NCBI GenBank assembly: GCA_027483805.1 | Contig: JAIXTS010000300.1 | Span: forward strand, 1-37,058 | Length of the DNA: 37,058 nucleotides | Reading direction: 5' to 3' | Source of the DNA: Azospirillum sp. | Lineage (GTDB): Bacteria > Pseudomonadota > Alphaproteobacteria > Azospirillales > Azospirillaceae | Shown: piece after piece, positions 7,295-14,367 of the stretch | Layout: every line of letters starts with the position of its first letter | How positions within the stretch are numbered: the first letter of the stretch is position 1 | Translations under genes and position numbers: made by a program | The notes under the pieces: model-generated | Database searches by the model: none | Seen by the model: only the letters and a program-made list of their open reading frames with translations | What the model was told of the DNA's origin: nothing

Positions 7295-7789
7295 ATGGGT
7301 GCGGCATCGAACATCCAGCTTTGCCTCTCTGTTTCCAGACAGAGGCGGGACGGAACCTATGTTGCCCTCATAGGCCCGGACGCCTTCTCCTGCGACCGGT
7401 TGTTCGAGCGGTTCACCGACCCATCCGACGTATTGAACAGCGACGCCCCCAGCTTCGTCATGACCCTGGCGGGCAAACTGTTCCCAGCCGCAATCGGGGA
7501 GACGCCTGCGCAGACGCTGGCAGCGCTGGATGATCGGCTCAGCGCCGTTCGAAAAAGACGCGTCACGACCTGGATCACCGCGGTCGATGACGCATTCGAC
7601 GCGATCACGACCTGCCCGCTCAGCCCCTACCGCACATTGGCAGATACGGCGACCGACGGGCGAATTCCCAGAGTGGACCAGTTGGATGATGAGCCTGCCG
7701 AACGCGGGCCGGAAGCCAGCGCCGGAACCTGGAGACGTCGCAGGTTCGTTCATGCAAACGCGACAGAAGCTATCAAGGAAAACCGCTGA
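7295..7789 (+). CDS. Hypothetical protein
   Basis: 164 aa, soluble. The N-terminal part contains YVALIGPDAFSCDRLFERF and a helical segment ETPAQTLAALDDRLSAVRKR; the C-terminal quarter is acidic then arginine-rich. No family is recognised and no good RBS precedes the ATG at 7295. The stop overlaps a potential ATG (TGATG at 7787-7791) that would extend the next frame, but a repeat copy lies in that extension, so coupling is doubtful. Confidence 0.45.
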   Translation: MGAASNIQLCLSVSRQRRDGTYVALIGPDAFSCDRLFERFTDPSDVLNSDAPSFVMTLAGKLFPAAIGETPAQTLAALDDRLSAVRKRRVTTWITAVDDAFDAITTCPLSPYRTLADTATDGRIPRVDQLDDEPAERGPEASAGTWRRRRFVHANATEAIKENR

Positions 7790-7888
7790 TGCCCCCGCGA
7801 ACTTTCCGCTCGCACGTTTCTCCGGTCCAGTCTGTCAAGGCCGCAGGCCGGATCGGTAAAAAGGTGGCTGGAATGACCACACCTTCAA

Positions 7889-7928
7889 GCCTCCAGCGGC
7901 AAAGGGCCGGGGACCCTTTGATCCCGCG
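7889..7928 (-). repeat. Two-part hairpin repeat, 5' half, inverted and degenerate
   Basis: Reads on the minus strand as an eroded copy of the GGGATCGAAGGGC ... CCCTTCGCCGCCGGAGGC unit found elsewhere in the window. It keeps the CTCCAGCGGC and CCCTTTGATCCC parts. It lies just upstream of the conserved start of the DUF5131 gene. Confidence 0.55.
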
Positions 7929-7944
7929 ATCCATTGCCCGGATG

Positions 7945-8793
7945 ATGACCGGTATCCAATGGACCGATTTCAGCGCCAATGCCTGGGGTGGCTGCACGCA
8001 GCTCCTTCCTGTTGGGGGAGCCAGGTCCGGCTGTTCGATCTGCTACGCCGAGAGCTTCTGCTGCTCACGGATGGGCATGACCTGGGGGCCACGAGCACCA
8101 CGCCGGCGTTTCGACAGTTTCGCCCCCCGCCTCCGGCGCCTGAACCGCCTAGCCACCGCCACGGACCTGCGCTTCTCCGTCTTCTCGCTGTCCCTTGGCG
8201 ACTGGCTAGACCCCGAAGTCGATCCGACCTGGCGCTCGGACATGATTGATGTCCTGGAGGATTGCACCCATCTCAACTTCCTGCTGCTGACGCACCGCCC
8301 CCACCTAGCCCGCAAGCTGCTGCCGGAAAGCTGGGGCACGGCGCCGCCGACGCATATCTGGCCTGGTGTGACAATCGATCATCCACTGCACGGATTCCGC
8401 TGGCGCCAGCATCTGGATTTCTGGGGCCATACCAGCCGCTCCTGGATATCGGCCGAGCCCCTGGGAGACTCACTGGCCAGCCTGGACCTGTCGGCCGCCG
8501 CCGTGACCATCTACGGCGGGGCGAGCGGAACCAGTGACCCGAGCTGGGCCTTCAATCCGATATGGATCGAGGAGCATCTGGATCGGTACGGGCCCGACAG
8601 GCTGTTCTTCAAGCAGTGGGGAGATTTCGGGCCCGATGGCCAGCGTCTGGGCAAGAAGGAGGCCGGTAGGCTCTTCGCCGGCGACAGGACCTTCGACTAC
8701 ACCCCCTGGCCATTGCATCGCAAGCTGATAGCGACAGCCGCCGGCGGCGGAACAGCCGTTCAACCCTCCACCCCGATGGCCATGGCCATCTGA
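7945..8793 (+). CDS. DUF5131 (phage Gp37/Gp68) family protein
   Basis: 282 aa from the ATG at 7945 (MTGIQWTDF). The frame is open back to 7789, but the extra 52 residues cross a repeat copy and are not family-like. Family blocks in order: IQWTDFSANAWGGCT, SGCSICYAES (three cysteines in a CxxC-type cluster), FSVFSLSLGDWLDPEV, LNFLLLTHRP, IWPGVTIDHP, SWISAEPLGDS, TIYGGASGTSD, and RLFFKQWGDFGPDG. This matches DUF5131 almost end to end. The biochemical role is unknown; the cysteine arrangement has prompted comparison with radical-SAM-type folds, which is not tested here. Such genes are common in phages and plasmids. Confidence 0.85.
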   Translation: MTGIQWTDFSANAWGGCTQLLPVGGARSGCSICYAESFCCSRMGMTWGPRAPRRRFDSFAPRLRRLNRLATATDLRFSVFSLSLGDWLDPEVDPTWRSDMIDVLEDCTHLNFLLLTHRPHLARKLLPESWGTAPPTHIWPGVTIDHPLHGFRWRQHLDFWGHTSRSWISAEPLGDSLASLDLSAAAVTIYGGASGTSDPSWAFNPIWIEEHLDRYGPDRLFFKQWGDFGPDGQRLGKKEAGRLFAGDRTFDYTPWPLHRKLIATAAGGGTAVQPSTPMAMAI

Positions 8794-8818
8794 CCATCTG
8801 ATCCGCGAAGGTGCTTCC

Positions 8819-9079
8819 ATGACCGCATCCTATTGGTCCGCTCGGGCTCTGGAGCATCTGAACCTCATCGCGACGGTGAAGGGCGATCATCCGGCATCCG
8901 GATCTCGACTGTCCGCCCGGCCCCATGGGCCATTTCCTGATCATGTCATGGGATCGAAGGGCCCCCGGCCCTTCGCCGCCGGAGGCTGCATTCTCTTTTC
9001 CCCCGGGGCTCCCGCCCCCCACCCCGGCCAGGACCACAGGCCCTGGACCCCTTCATTCCAACAGACTTATGGGAGCTGA
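8819..9079 (+). CDS. Possible small protein running into a repeat (doubtful)
   Basis: 86 aa. The first 44 residues (MTASYWSARALEHLNLIATV ... PDHVM) look protein-like and follow the DUF5131 gene by 25 nt. The rest is translated from the two-part hairpin repeat and is proline-rich and unlikely to be selected. It may be a gene whose 3' end was replaced by the repeat, or not a gene. Confidence 0.25.
   Translation: MTASYWSARALEHLNLIATVKGDHPASGSRLSARPHGPFPDHVMGSKGPRPFAAGGCILFSPGAPAPHPGQDHRPWTPSFQQTYGS
8950..9051 (+). repeat. Two-part hairpin repeat, full copy
   Basis: First half: GGGATCGAAGGGC, a CCGG turn, then CCCTTCGCCGCCGGAGGC, able to form a stem of GAAGGGC with GCCCTTC. About 14 nt later the second half has GGGGCTCCCGCCCC and GGCCAGGACCACAGGCC with CTGGACCCC, two more short stems. 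It is one of two complete copies, the other being at 24071-24163, inverted; partial copies lie at 7889, 9826, 10534, 12565 and 26575. Confidence 0.75.
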
Positions 9080-9080
9080 A

Positions 9081-9593
9081 ATGGTCTCTGGAAACATCAG
9101 GAAATGGCCTGCCCACGTCATTGACGGGCTTACCTTCGCCATGGCCCTCTTCAACCATCTGTGCATCTTTGCACTGCTGATGCTAGCGCAATATGGCGCC
9201 TTAATCATCGTGGCGCTCCATACAGGTCTCATACCGAAATCTGAAGACATAGTTTCCGCTACGCCATGGATTCTCCAAGCGGCTGCGTGCTTGACGCTGC
9301 TTGCCTGGACGGTTGGCTTCGTCATCTTTGGCCGATCACCATTCGGCCGGTTGCTTCCCAACCGATGGGCCGCGCAGTTGCTGAACCAGCCTGCCACAAA
9401 GATGGCGTTCCAGCTCCGACAGGTGCTGGCAGAAGCTGCACACGGTGATCATCCGCACCTGGATGGACCTGTCGAGCACATGCATCATTGGCTGAAGATG
9501 CGGGAGCATCCGTTATCTCAGTGCTCCATGCGGGAGCTGGGCGCCATCATGCATGAGGCCCAAACTCAGCGGGACGGTCGGCCATGTCATTGA
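9081..9593 (+). CDS. Small membrane protein, two transmembrane helices
   Basis: 170 aa from the ATG at 9081 (RBS ggag at 9072); another ATG lies 12 nt upstream. Two hydrophobic helices (LCIFALLMLAQYGALIIVAL, about residues 29-48, and LQAAACLTLLAWTVGFVIF, about 65-83) are followed by a soluble C-terminal domain of about 80 residues rich in His and Met (HGDHPHLDGPVEHMHHWLKM). No family recognised. It overlaps the next gene by 10 nt. The His/Met-rich patch could bind metal, but this is only a composition observation. Confidence 0.6.
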   Translation: MVSGNIRKWPAHVIDGLTFAMALFNHLCIFALLMLAQYGALIIVALHTGLIPKSEDIVSATPWILQAAACLTLLAWTVGFVIFGRSPFGRLLPNRWAAQLLNQPATKMAFQLRQVLAEAAHGDHPHLDGPVEHMHHWLKMREHPLSQCSMRELGAIMHEAQTQRDGRPCH

Positions 9594-9820
9594 CCACCAC
9601 TGAACACCGAGAATGGGATCCGCTCACCATGCGGTTCGATCGCATCCGCTTCATCTGTGTGCTGGCGGATCAAGCCAGGTCCTTGAAAGAGGATTCTGCA
9701 TCCATCCGACAGGAAGGCGACATCATCGGCGCACGCCTGGCTCTTAACCGGTCTTCCACCCTCGATCTGATAGCGCGCGCCATGAGGGCAGCAATCATCG
9801 AAGGCAATGCACCGGATTGA
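9584..9820 (+). CDS. Small hypothetical protein
   Basis: 78 aa, starting inside the 3' end of the membrane-protein gene (10-nt overlap), so probably translationally coupled. Mostly helical and charged: MRFDRIRFICVLADQARSL, then ARLALNRSSTLDLIARAMRA. Not recognised. It ends 5 nt before a half copy of the hairpin repeat, which may serve as its transcript end. Confidence 0.55.
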   Translation: MSLTTTEHREWDPLTMRFDRIRFICVLADQARSLKEDSASIRQEGDIIGARLALNRSSTLDLIARAMRAAIIEGNAPD

Positions 9821-9825
9821 TGCAT

Positions 9826-9880
9826 CCCCCGGGGCTCCCGCCCCGCACTCCGGCCAGGACCACAGGCCTTGGACCCTTTC
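9826..9880 (+). repeat. Two-part hairpin repeat, 3' half only
   Basis: Contains GGGGCTCCCGCCCC, GGCCAGGACCACAGGCC and TTGGACCC, closely matching 9001-9051. The 5' half (GATCGAAGGGC) is absent. It lies between two small genes. Confidence 0.7.
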
Positions 9881-9901
9881 ATTTCCAAAGGAGCCTTGAC
9901 C

Positions 9902-10213
9902 ATGCGCATCGTCATCACCCACCCCGAAATGGGCATCTATCTGGGCAGCTTCATCGGATTGGGGTTCTGGACCATGCTGGATCCGGCTGGTCAGCCGTCA
10001 TCAACGACGTTTGCGGACGAGGCAGAGGCCCGCTGGCATGTGGCCAGCTGGGATGAGAGTAACGACCCAGACCTCTACGGCTATGTACGGGTCCAGGCCG
10101 ATCCGGATGGTGCCGCCGGCATTCCCGCACTGAAGCAGGCGGGGCTGGCCCACCTGCTGGGCGACATGGAAAACGACGCGCTGCGCTACGCAGCGCCAGC
10201 TGGAACGAGCTGA
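9902..10213 (+). CDS. Small hypothetical protein
   Basis: 103 aa from the ATG at 9902, RBS aaggag at 9889. A compact acidic alpha/beta protein: MRIVITHPEMGIYLGSFIGL, then FADEAEARWHVASWD, then YGYVRVQADPDG. The FADEAEAR(W)H block is the kind of strand-helix seen in small phage and plasmid proteins that edit or cap other proteins, but no family is assigned. It follows a half hairpin repeat. Confidence 0.6.
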   Translation: MRIVITHPEMGIYLGSFIGLGFWTMLDPAGQPSSTTFADEAEARWHVASWDESNDPDLYGYVRVQADPDGAAGIPALKQAGLAHLLGDMENDALRYAAPAGTS

Positions 10214-10274
10214 CCAAGGTGTCCCCCCGGATCATTCCAGAAGATACTGTCCCCCAAGCCGTAAGGAGATCGTC

Positions 10275-10523
10275 ATGCCTGTGTTCACGGTTTGCTACCG
10301 CCACCCGCACCACATCCCAGAAGGTGGCCGCTATGAGGTGACCAGTGTCTCGGCCGAGGCCGCTGGCAATGAGGCCCTCGACACACTGCCAGACGATCTG
10401 TCACCGGATGAAGAACCGGAGCTCCAGGACCTGGAGACGATCCGCGATGACCTGGAGATCACCGTCTTTGCAGGGAGCCTTTCGTCAAAACCCGATGGCC
10501 CTCCGGCATGGGAACTTCGCTAA
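10275..10523 (+). CDS. Small acidic hypothetical protein
   Basis: 82 aa with RBS aaggag 6 nt before the ATG. Begins MPVFTVCYRHPHHIPEGGRY and is strongly acidic after residue 40 (LPDDLSPDEEPELQDLETIR). No family is recognised. It lies tail to tail with the HipA gene, with a partial repeat in the 50-bp gap. Confidence 0.6.
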   Translation: MPVFTVCYRHPHHIPEGGRYEVTSVSAEAAGNEALDTLPDDLSPDEEPELQDLETIRDDLEITVFAGSLSSKPDGPPAWELR

Positions 10524-10533
10524 GCAAAATCGC

Positions 10534-10560
10534 GGGATCGAAGGGCCCCGGCCAGGACCG
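10534..10560 (+). repeat. Two-part hairpin repeat, internally deleted copy
   Basis: GGGATCGAAGGGC of the 5' half runs directly into GGCCAGGACC of the 3' half, as if the middle were deleted. It sits between the convergent stops at 10523 and 10575, where a bidirectional terminator would be expected. Confidence 0.6.
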
Positions 10561-10574
10561 CTTCCTGGAGCATT

Positions 10575-12128
10575 CTATCTTTCCTGGCCTTTACTCTTTG
10601 TCTGGGCTTTGGGCTCGGAGGCCGCCAGAATGCCAAGGCCGCGCTGCAATGCCGCAGCATCACGGTGATCCGGCTCCTTCGCCAGCAGCGCCGACGTAAC
10701 GACGGCTCTCAACCGGCGCTGTTCCGGCGTCATGGCCGCAGCGTCCCGCCGGGCCGCAGCTATTGCGCCCTGTCCTTCGTTGACGGCAAAGGGCTGGAGG
10801 CCCTCGGGCGCCGGTGCCGGCACGGCCTTGGCCACCGGTGCGGCAACCCTCGCCTCCCGCTTGGCAACCTGGCGTTCATCATGCTCGAAAGCATCGGCAA
10901 AGGCGTCCACGTCCCGCGGGGACATCCCGACATCGGGCGAGAGGGCCACCTCCCGCCAGGTCGAAACCGCCGCTTCGACCTCGCCCAGGATCTCCTTCGC
11001 CCGTGGCTGCGCCAGGCCGAAATAGGTCGCAACGTCCAGCAGGGGCATGACCGCCGCTTCCGGGCCGCTATCCTCCGAAATCCATGTCTTCAGAACCCGT
11101 TCCTTATCCGGAAAGGGATTGACGTCGAACGCCGGCGCCAGACGCCAGGCGCCATGGCCATCATGCAGGAAGCCGTGATTGTTCAGATGGTCATCGACAT
11201 TGGTGATCAGCACGCTGAAGGCGACACGCCGCCAGAGTTCCTCCAGGTCCTGCCGGACCCGCGAGCCGCCGCTGCGGATCGCATCCACGATCTCCGTATA
11301 GGCATGCTCATCTCCATCACCCAGCAGGGAGCGTGCGGAGGCATACATGATCCGGCCACCTCCGGCCCGGTCGAACCGGCGGATCAGCGCCACCGGTGCA
11401 CCTTCGCTTTCCACGACACGCGCGTCCGCAGCATTGATACCGGCCTGTGCGGCCAGCCGCAGGGCCAGCACCTCTCCCCGCGTCACCTCCCGGTCATCCC
11501 CGATCGATGGGAACTTCCCGATCATCAGTGATCCATCATCATCGATCACCGAGCATTTCGGCCGCATGCCACCCAGGGAGGTTCCCTTGCCGCGCAGATA
11601 CTGAAGATCCGCCGCCGTCTCGCGGTGGGCCTCCAGGGCGTGGCTGGCATCGACCAGGTGCCGCAGCTCGATCAGGGGCGGAGCAGCGCGAGATCCAGGC
11701 GGGGTGGCCCGGAGATAGCGTCCCTCCTCATCCAGCATCCGGAGAGCGCCCACCCGGCTGAAATCGTCCACCATCAGCAGATAGTCCAACGAGTTCAGCG
11801 GCCGGCGCTCCACCTTTTCTCCCCGCGCCTCCGCTTCCCGCCGGTGTTTGGCATGGTCACGCGCAATGACGCGCTTTCCCCACCCGTCCGGCTCGCTGTC
11901 GGCAAAGCAACCGAAGAACGCCGATGCATGGCCATGGCGTCCCTTTCGATGAAACTGGGGGCCGGGAACGAGAGGCAATGCCGGATCGATGGCGAACCGG
12001 TCAGGGCGGGCCAGCCATTCCGGGGCATAGGTGAACGCCACCGCCTCGCGACCACCCTCGGCCCCGAAATGCAATGTCCCGACCGGCTGGCCAGCATCGC
12101 CGAGTACGATACGGATCTGTCTCCTCAT
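10575..12128 (-). CDS. hipA: HipA-family serine/threonine kinase toxin
   Basis: 517 aa from the ATG at 12128, which overlaps the stop of the HTH gene (ATGA). An N-terminal HipA couple domain is visible (EAVAFTYAPEWLA, FAIDPALPLVPG). Next come a GKRVIARD region and the phosphorylatable Gly/Ser loop GTSLGGMRPK, in which the family has an autophosphorylated serine. Then FPSIGDDR and EVLALRLAAQAGI, the catalytic NVDDHLNNHGFLHD, and AFDVNPFPD as the metal-binding DxNP-like block. Length is slightly above typical HipA (about 440 aa) owing to a C-terminal extension of Ala/Arg helices. HipA toxins phosphorylate targets such as GltX and induce dormancy; the target here is unknown. Paired with the HTH antitoxin upstream. 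Confidence 0.85.
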   Translation of the reverse strand: MRRQIRIVLGDAGQPVGTLHFGAEGGREAVAFTYAPEWLARPDRFAIDPALPLVPGPQFHRKGRHGHASAFFGCFADSEPDGWGKRVIARDHAKHRREAEARGEKVERRPLNSLDYLLMVDDFSRVGALRMLDEEGRYLRATPPGSRAAPPLIELRHLVDASHALEAHRETAADLQYLRGKGTSLGGMRPKCSVIDDDGSLMIGKFPSIGDDREVTRGEVLALRLAAQAGINAADARVVESEGAPVALIRRFDRAGGGRIMYASARSLLGDGDEHAYTEIVDAIRSGGSRVRQDLEELWRRVAFSVLITNVDDHLNNHGFLHDGHGAWRLAPAFDVNPFPDKERVLKTWISEDSGPEAAVMPLLDVATYFGLAQPRAKEILGEVEAAVSTWREVALSPDVGMSPRDVDAFADAFEHDERQVAKREARVAAPVAKAVPAPAPEGLQPFAVNEGQGAIAAARRDAAAMTPEQRRLRAVVTSALLAKEPDHRDAAALQRGLGILAASEPKAQTKSKGQER

Positions 12129-12463
12129 CGCACGTCCAGCTCCCCGCGTGGCCGCCGCACCCGCTTTGGCAAACGCTGCTGGTCCAGCAGCAGGCCCGTG
12201 TCGTCCACAGCCGGCGCCGCGACCTCGCCTAGGATCGGGCCGAACCCGAGGGCGAACAGACACATGGCGTAGCTGCCCAGTGCCACCGCCGGATCACCCT
12301 TCTCGATCTTCTGGTAGGTGCCCTTGGATATGCCTGTCCGCTCGAGCATCATGTCGATCGTCAGCCGCCGCTTCTGTCTGGCCGTACGGATGTTCGCCCC
12401 GAGTTGAAGCAGCGACCCCCGGATCTGGACCGGCATGGCGGGATATGATTTAACGGATACCAT
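12125..12463 (-). CDS. hipB: HipB-like XRE-family antitoxin
   Basis: 112 aa if started at the ATG at 12463 (gaagg 6 nt upstream); an in-frame ATG at 12481 would add six residues. The HTH is clear: LGANIRTARQKRRLTIDMML, then ERTGISKGTYQKIEKGDPAV. The position after the HTH (LFALGFGPILGEVA) fits XRE antitoxins of HipBA loci. The last codons overlap the HipA start, so the pair is translationally coupled with the antitoxin first. It probably represses its own promoter; tandem CATT-containing repeats lie immediately upstream. Confidence 0.8.
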   Translation of the reverse strand: MVSVKSYPAMPVQIRGSLLQLGANIRTARQKRRLTIDMMLERTGISKGTYQKIEKGDPAVALGSYAMCLFALGFGPILGEVAAPAVDDTGLLLDQQRLPKRVRRPRGELDVR

Positions 12464-12478
12464 AGTAGCCTTCACTGG

Positions 12479-12514
12479 CATTAAAGACCATTTTGAAGGC
12501 CATTATAAGACATT
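12479..12514. promoter_or_regulatory. Tandem CATT repeats upstream of hipB (probable operator)
   Basis: On the plus strand CATT recurs at 12479, 12489, 12501 and 12511, spaced 10, 12 and 10 bp, each followed by an A/G-rich tail (AAAGAC, TTGAAGGC, ATAAGA). The helical spacing on one face and the position just before the HTH gene fit an autoregulatory operator. Confidence 0.4.
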
Positions 12515-12564
12515 GTATCGAAGACGGCGAGCGCCCGTTCATGACATGCCATGAACCTCATCAC

Positions 12565-12601
12565 GGGATCGAAGGGCGTTTGGCCCTTCGCCGCCGGAGG
12601 C
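12565..12601 (+). repeat. Two-part hairpin repeat, 5' half only
   Basis: GGGATCGAAGGGC, a TTTGG turn, CCCTTCGCCGCCGGAGGC. This is the best-preserved 5' half besides 8950. It lies in the gap between hipBA and the XRE gene, downstream of the latter's stop. Confidence 0.7.
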
Positions 12602-12631
12602 GCGGATCGGCCGCGCAAGATTTGCCCTTCG

Positions 12632-12652
12632 CCGGCACCGGAACGGTGCCGG
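12632..12652. repeat. GAA-centred palindrome, copy 1
   Basis: CCGGCACCG-GAA-CGGTGCCGG, perfect 9-bp arms around GAA. It lies 27 bp downstream of the XRE stop. Related palindromes occur at 13465, 13657 and 13692 on the other side of the gene. Confidence 0.6.
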
Positions 12653-12678
12653 CAGCGCCCTGGCCGGCTCGGGTCCCG

Positions 12679-13320
12679 TCACATCCCGCGAATATCGGAC
12701 GGGTTCCAGATCGGGTGCCGCTTGCGGGTCGCCTCCCGCACTGCTGGTGCCGTCCCGCTTCCATTCGGTCGACCAGGGCCGCGCTTAATCGGGGCATGAG
12801 CTTCCTTGTCATCATTGGCCGGCCCGGCATTGGCAACCAGGGGCACCTCCAGTTCCGGCACCATTGCGGCCGCACCGATGCCGCTGTCGGCGGTGGTCAC
12901 AGGCAGGTCCAGCGGAGCGTCGGGTTCTACGGCCCGCAGGAGGCCCAGCACCTCGTCAGCCAAAGCGGGAGGAGCTGCTTTCCAGGCGCGCAACAGGTCC
13001 AGTTCACGACGGGACAGGATGGGGGAGGGCGAACCAGACAGGTCATTGCGCAACTGCCTGCCTTCGATGACCAGGCCGTCGAAGAAGTAGGTCAGCGGAA
13101 CATCGAGAATGTCAGCCAGCCGATAGAGCTTTCCGACAGAAACGCGGTTCGACCCCCGCTCATATTTCTGGACCTGCTGGAAGGTGATGCCCAATGCCTT
13201 GGCCAGGTCGGACTGGCTCATCCCCAACAGTCCACGCCTCAAACGAATACGGCCGGCGGAATGCGTTTCGATGGTTGTTTCCATCAAATTGGCATCGTTG
13301 TTTCTCGATCGTCTTGGCAT
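12679..13320 (-). CDS. XRE-family transcriptional regulator, alphaproteobacterial plasmid/phage type
   Basis: 213 aa from the ATG at 13320, chosen for the gagga 8-12 nt upstream; starts at 13407 and 13284 (METTIE) are possible. The HTH reads RIRLRRGLLGMSQSDLAKAL, then GITFQQVQKYERGSNRVSVG, then LADILDVPLTYFFDG. This is the near-invariant signature of a regulator family widespread in alphaproteobacteria. The C-terminal 100 residues are poorly conserved and end in a basic GRPNGSG tail. It is flanked on both sides by GAA-centred palindromes. A 10/11 match to the TGCTGACGTTC element lies upstream on the same strand (13396-13406). Confidence 0.85.
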   Translation of the reverse strand: MPRRSRNNDANLMETTIETHSAGRIRLRRGLLGMSQSDLAKALGITFQQVQKYERGSNRVSVGKLYRLADILDVPLTYFFDGLVIEGRQLRNDLSGSPSPILSRRELDLLRAWKAAPPALADEVLGLLRAVEPDAPLDLPVTTADSGIGAAAMVPELEVPLVANAGPANDDKEAHAPIKRGPGRPNGSGTAPAVREATRKRHPIWNPSDIRGM

Positions 13321-13395
13321 GATTTTCGTCCTCATGTCTATCAGGCGGCCTGGTGCCTCGAAGTCGCCTATGGATGCTGCCACGAAGCCAGAGCG

Positions 13396-13406
13396 TAACG
13401 TCAGCA
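13396..13406 (-). promoter_or_regulatory. Weak copy of the TGCTGACGTTC element
   Basis: TGCTGACGTTA on the minus strand, 76 nt before the chosen start of the XRE gene. No clean TAnGCT partner at 15-16 nt (CAGCAT is closest), so the match may be fortuitous. Confidence 0.25.
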
Positions 13407-13464
13407 TTGAGAAGTGTGGGGGGCCTCAACCCAATTTCAATGGAGAATGAACCCCTTATAGCCT

Positions 13465-13761
13465 CCTGGCACCGTTCCGGTGCCAGGAAAACGAGCGCAC
13501 TGGCCAGCAGGGAAAGGAATGGTTGTACCCGGTGAACTTGTGTCTGGATTGTCCGTCCCTGGCCAGAAAGGTGAGCAACCGGGGATCGTTGTTCGCCCGT
13601 GCATCGCCCATTTGCCGAAGGCGGCGCGCTGCCCTGCCGGGAGCCAGCAAACCATCGCACCGGAACGGTGCTGAGGAAGGCAGGGCCGGAAGACACCGGA
13701 ACGGTGTCCCGGCCCTGCCACCAAGGCCTTCACCCACACCGGGCCGGTGTGGGTGAAGGCC
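13465..13761. repeat. Cluster of GAA/TTC-centred palindromes and nested hairpins
   Basis: The gene-free stretch 13321-13828 contains four stems. CCTGGCACCG-TTC-CGGTGCCAGG is at 13465-13487. GCACCG-GAA-CGGTGC is at 13657-13671. GACACCG-GAA-CGGTGTC at 13692-13708 is nested inside a GGCAGGGCCGG/CCGGCCCTGCC stem (13679-13719). A perfect 18-bp-arm palindrome centred on GGCCGG lies at 13725-13761. No convincing gene is seen on either strand. The stems could be operators for the neighbouring XRE protein or RNA hairpins ending transcripts. Confidence 0.6.
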
Positions 13762-13828
13762 TCCTATCCCATCATGCCCGTGTAGCTGGCCAGCATGTCA
13801 TCCCTAACCGCGTGGGAGAGGCTCGCGG

Positions 13829-14059
13829 TCATTGACCAGAGCCGTCAATCTCCCCTTCGAGAATTGCCTGGCGGAAGCCGGGAGCGAATTCCGCAGCATG
13901 ATCCGGCGAATAGCCCTTTTACCGGACAAGATAATCCTCGACCGACAGTTCTCCTTACTGCACGCGGTCGCGGATCGCCATGTCGGCTGCCTCCCTCGAT
14001 GCCGTGATCTGCATGACAAGAGCCGCCGGATTCTCCGCCGTGCGCGCGTTTACACCCAT
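13829..14059 (-). pseudogene. Small gene with two in-frame TAA stops
   Basis: From the ATG at 14059 (RBS aaggag at 14070) 34 codons are open: MGVNARTAENPAALVMQI, then TASREAADMAIRDRVQ, then TAA at 13955-13957. The same frame continues with protein-like sequence (GELSVEDYLVR, TAA, KGYSPDHAAEFAPGFRQAI, LEGEIDG) to a TGA at 13829. The compositional continuity across both stops suggests a decayed gene of about 75 codons rather than a chance frame. Alternatively only the 34-aa peptide is made. No family recognised. Confidence 0.35.
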
Positions 14060-14129
14060 GATCTGCATGCTCCTTCTCACCAGGTGGACTATGCGACCGA
14101 AACGCCTGCATTTCGCACTCACGGTGGCA

Positions 14130-14316
14130 TCAAGGCTGCAGACGCCCTTGGGCGAGGAGGTGGATCCATCGCGAAAAGTCGAAAACCTCGAAAGGAGCGT
14201 TCTTCAGCGCCGATCTTAGGAGTTCGTAGGCCGGGTGGGCGCGCTCGCAGACGATCCCACACCAGCCGACGCTCACATCCCTCGGCGGACAAGGGTTGGC
14301 ATTTACCTGAAACACC
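14130..14316 (-). pseudogene. 3' part of a gene split by IS66
   Basis: Encodes the C-terminal half of an unknown protein (VFQVNANPCPPRDVSV, GWCGIVCERAHPAYELL, FEVFDFSRWIHLLAQG, stop at 14130). Includes one 8-bp target copy, GAAACACC at 14309-14316. Removing the IS and one target copy joins it in frame to 16877-17186, giving a 162-aa protein. Confidence 0.7.
14309..14316. repeat. IS66 target-site duplication, left
   Basis: GAAACACC immediately before GTAAGCG; identical to 16877-16884. An 8-bp duplication is the known size for IS66-family insertions. Confidence 0.9.
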
Positions 14317-14367
14317 GTAAGCGCTCATTTCTCGGCACGTTGATGCCCGGTCTGGTGCCCGGCTTGG

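Noticed and set aside
10665-11531. 288-aa plus-strand frame
   Set aside because: Antisense of hipA, which has all kinase motifs.
12493-13398. 301-aa plus-strand frame
   Set aside because: Antisense shadow of the clear XRE regulator and of repeats; no domain and no RBS.
13480-13835. Several short plus-strand frames between the XRE gene and 13.8 kb
   Set aside because: They run through the palindromes and encode no protein-like sequence.
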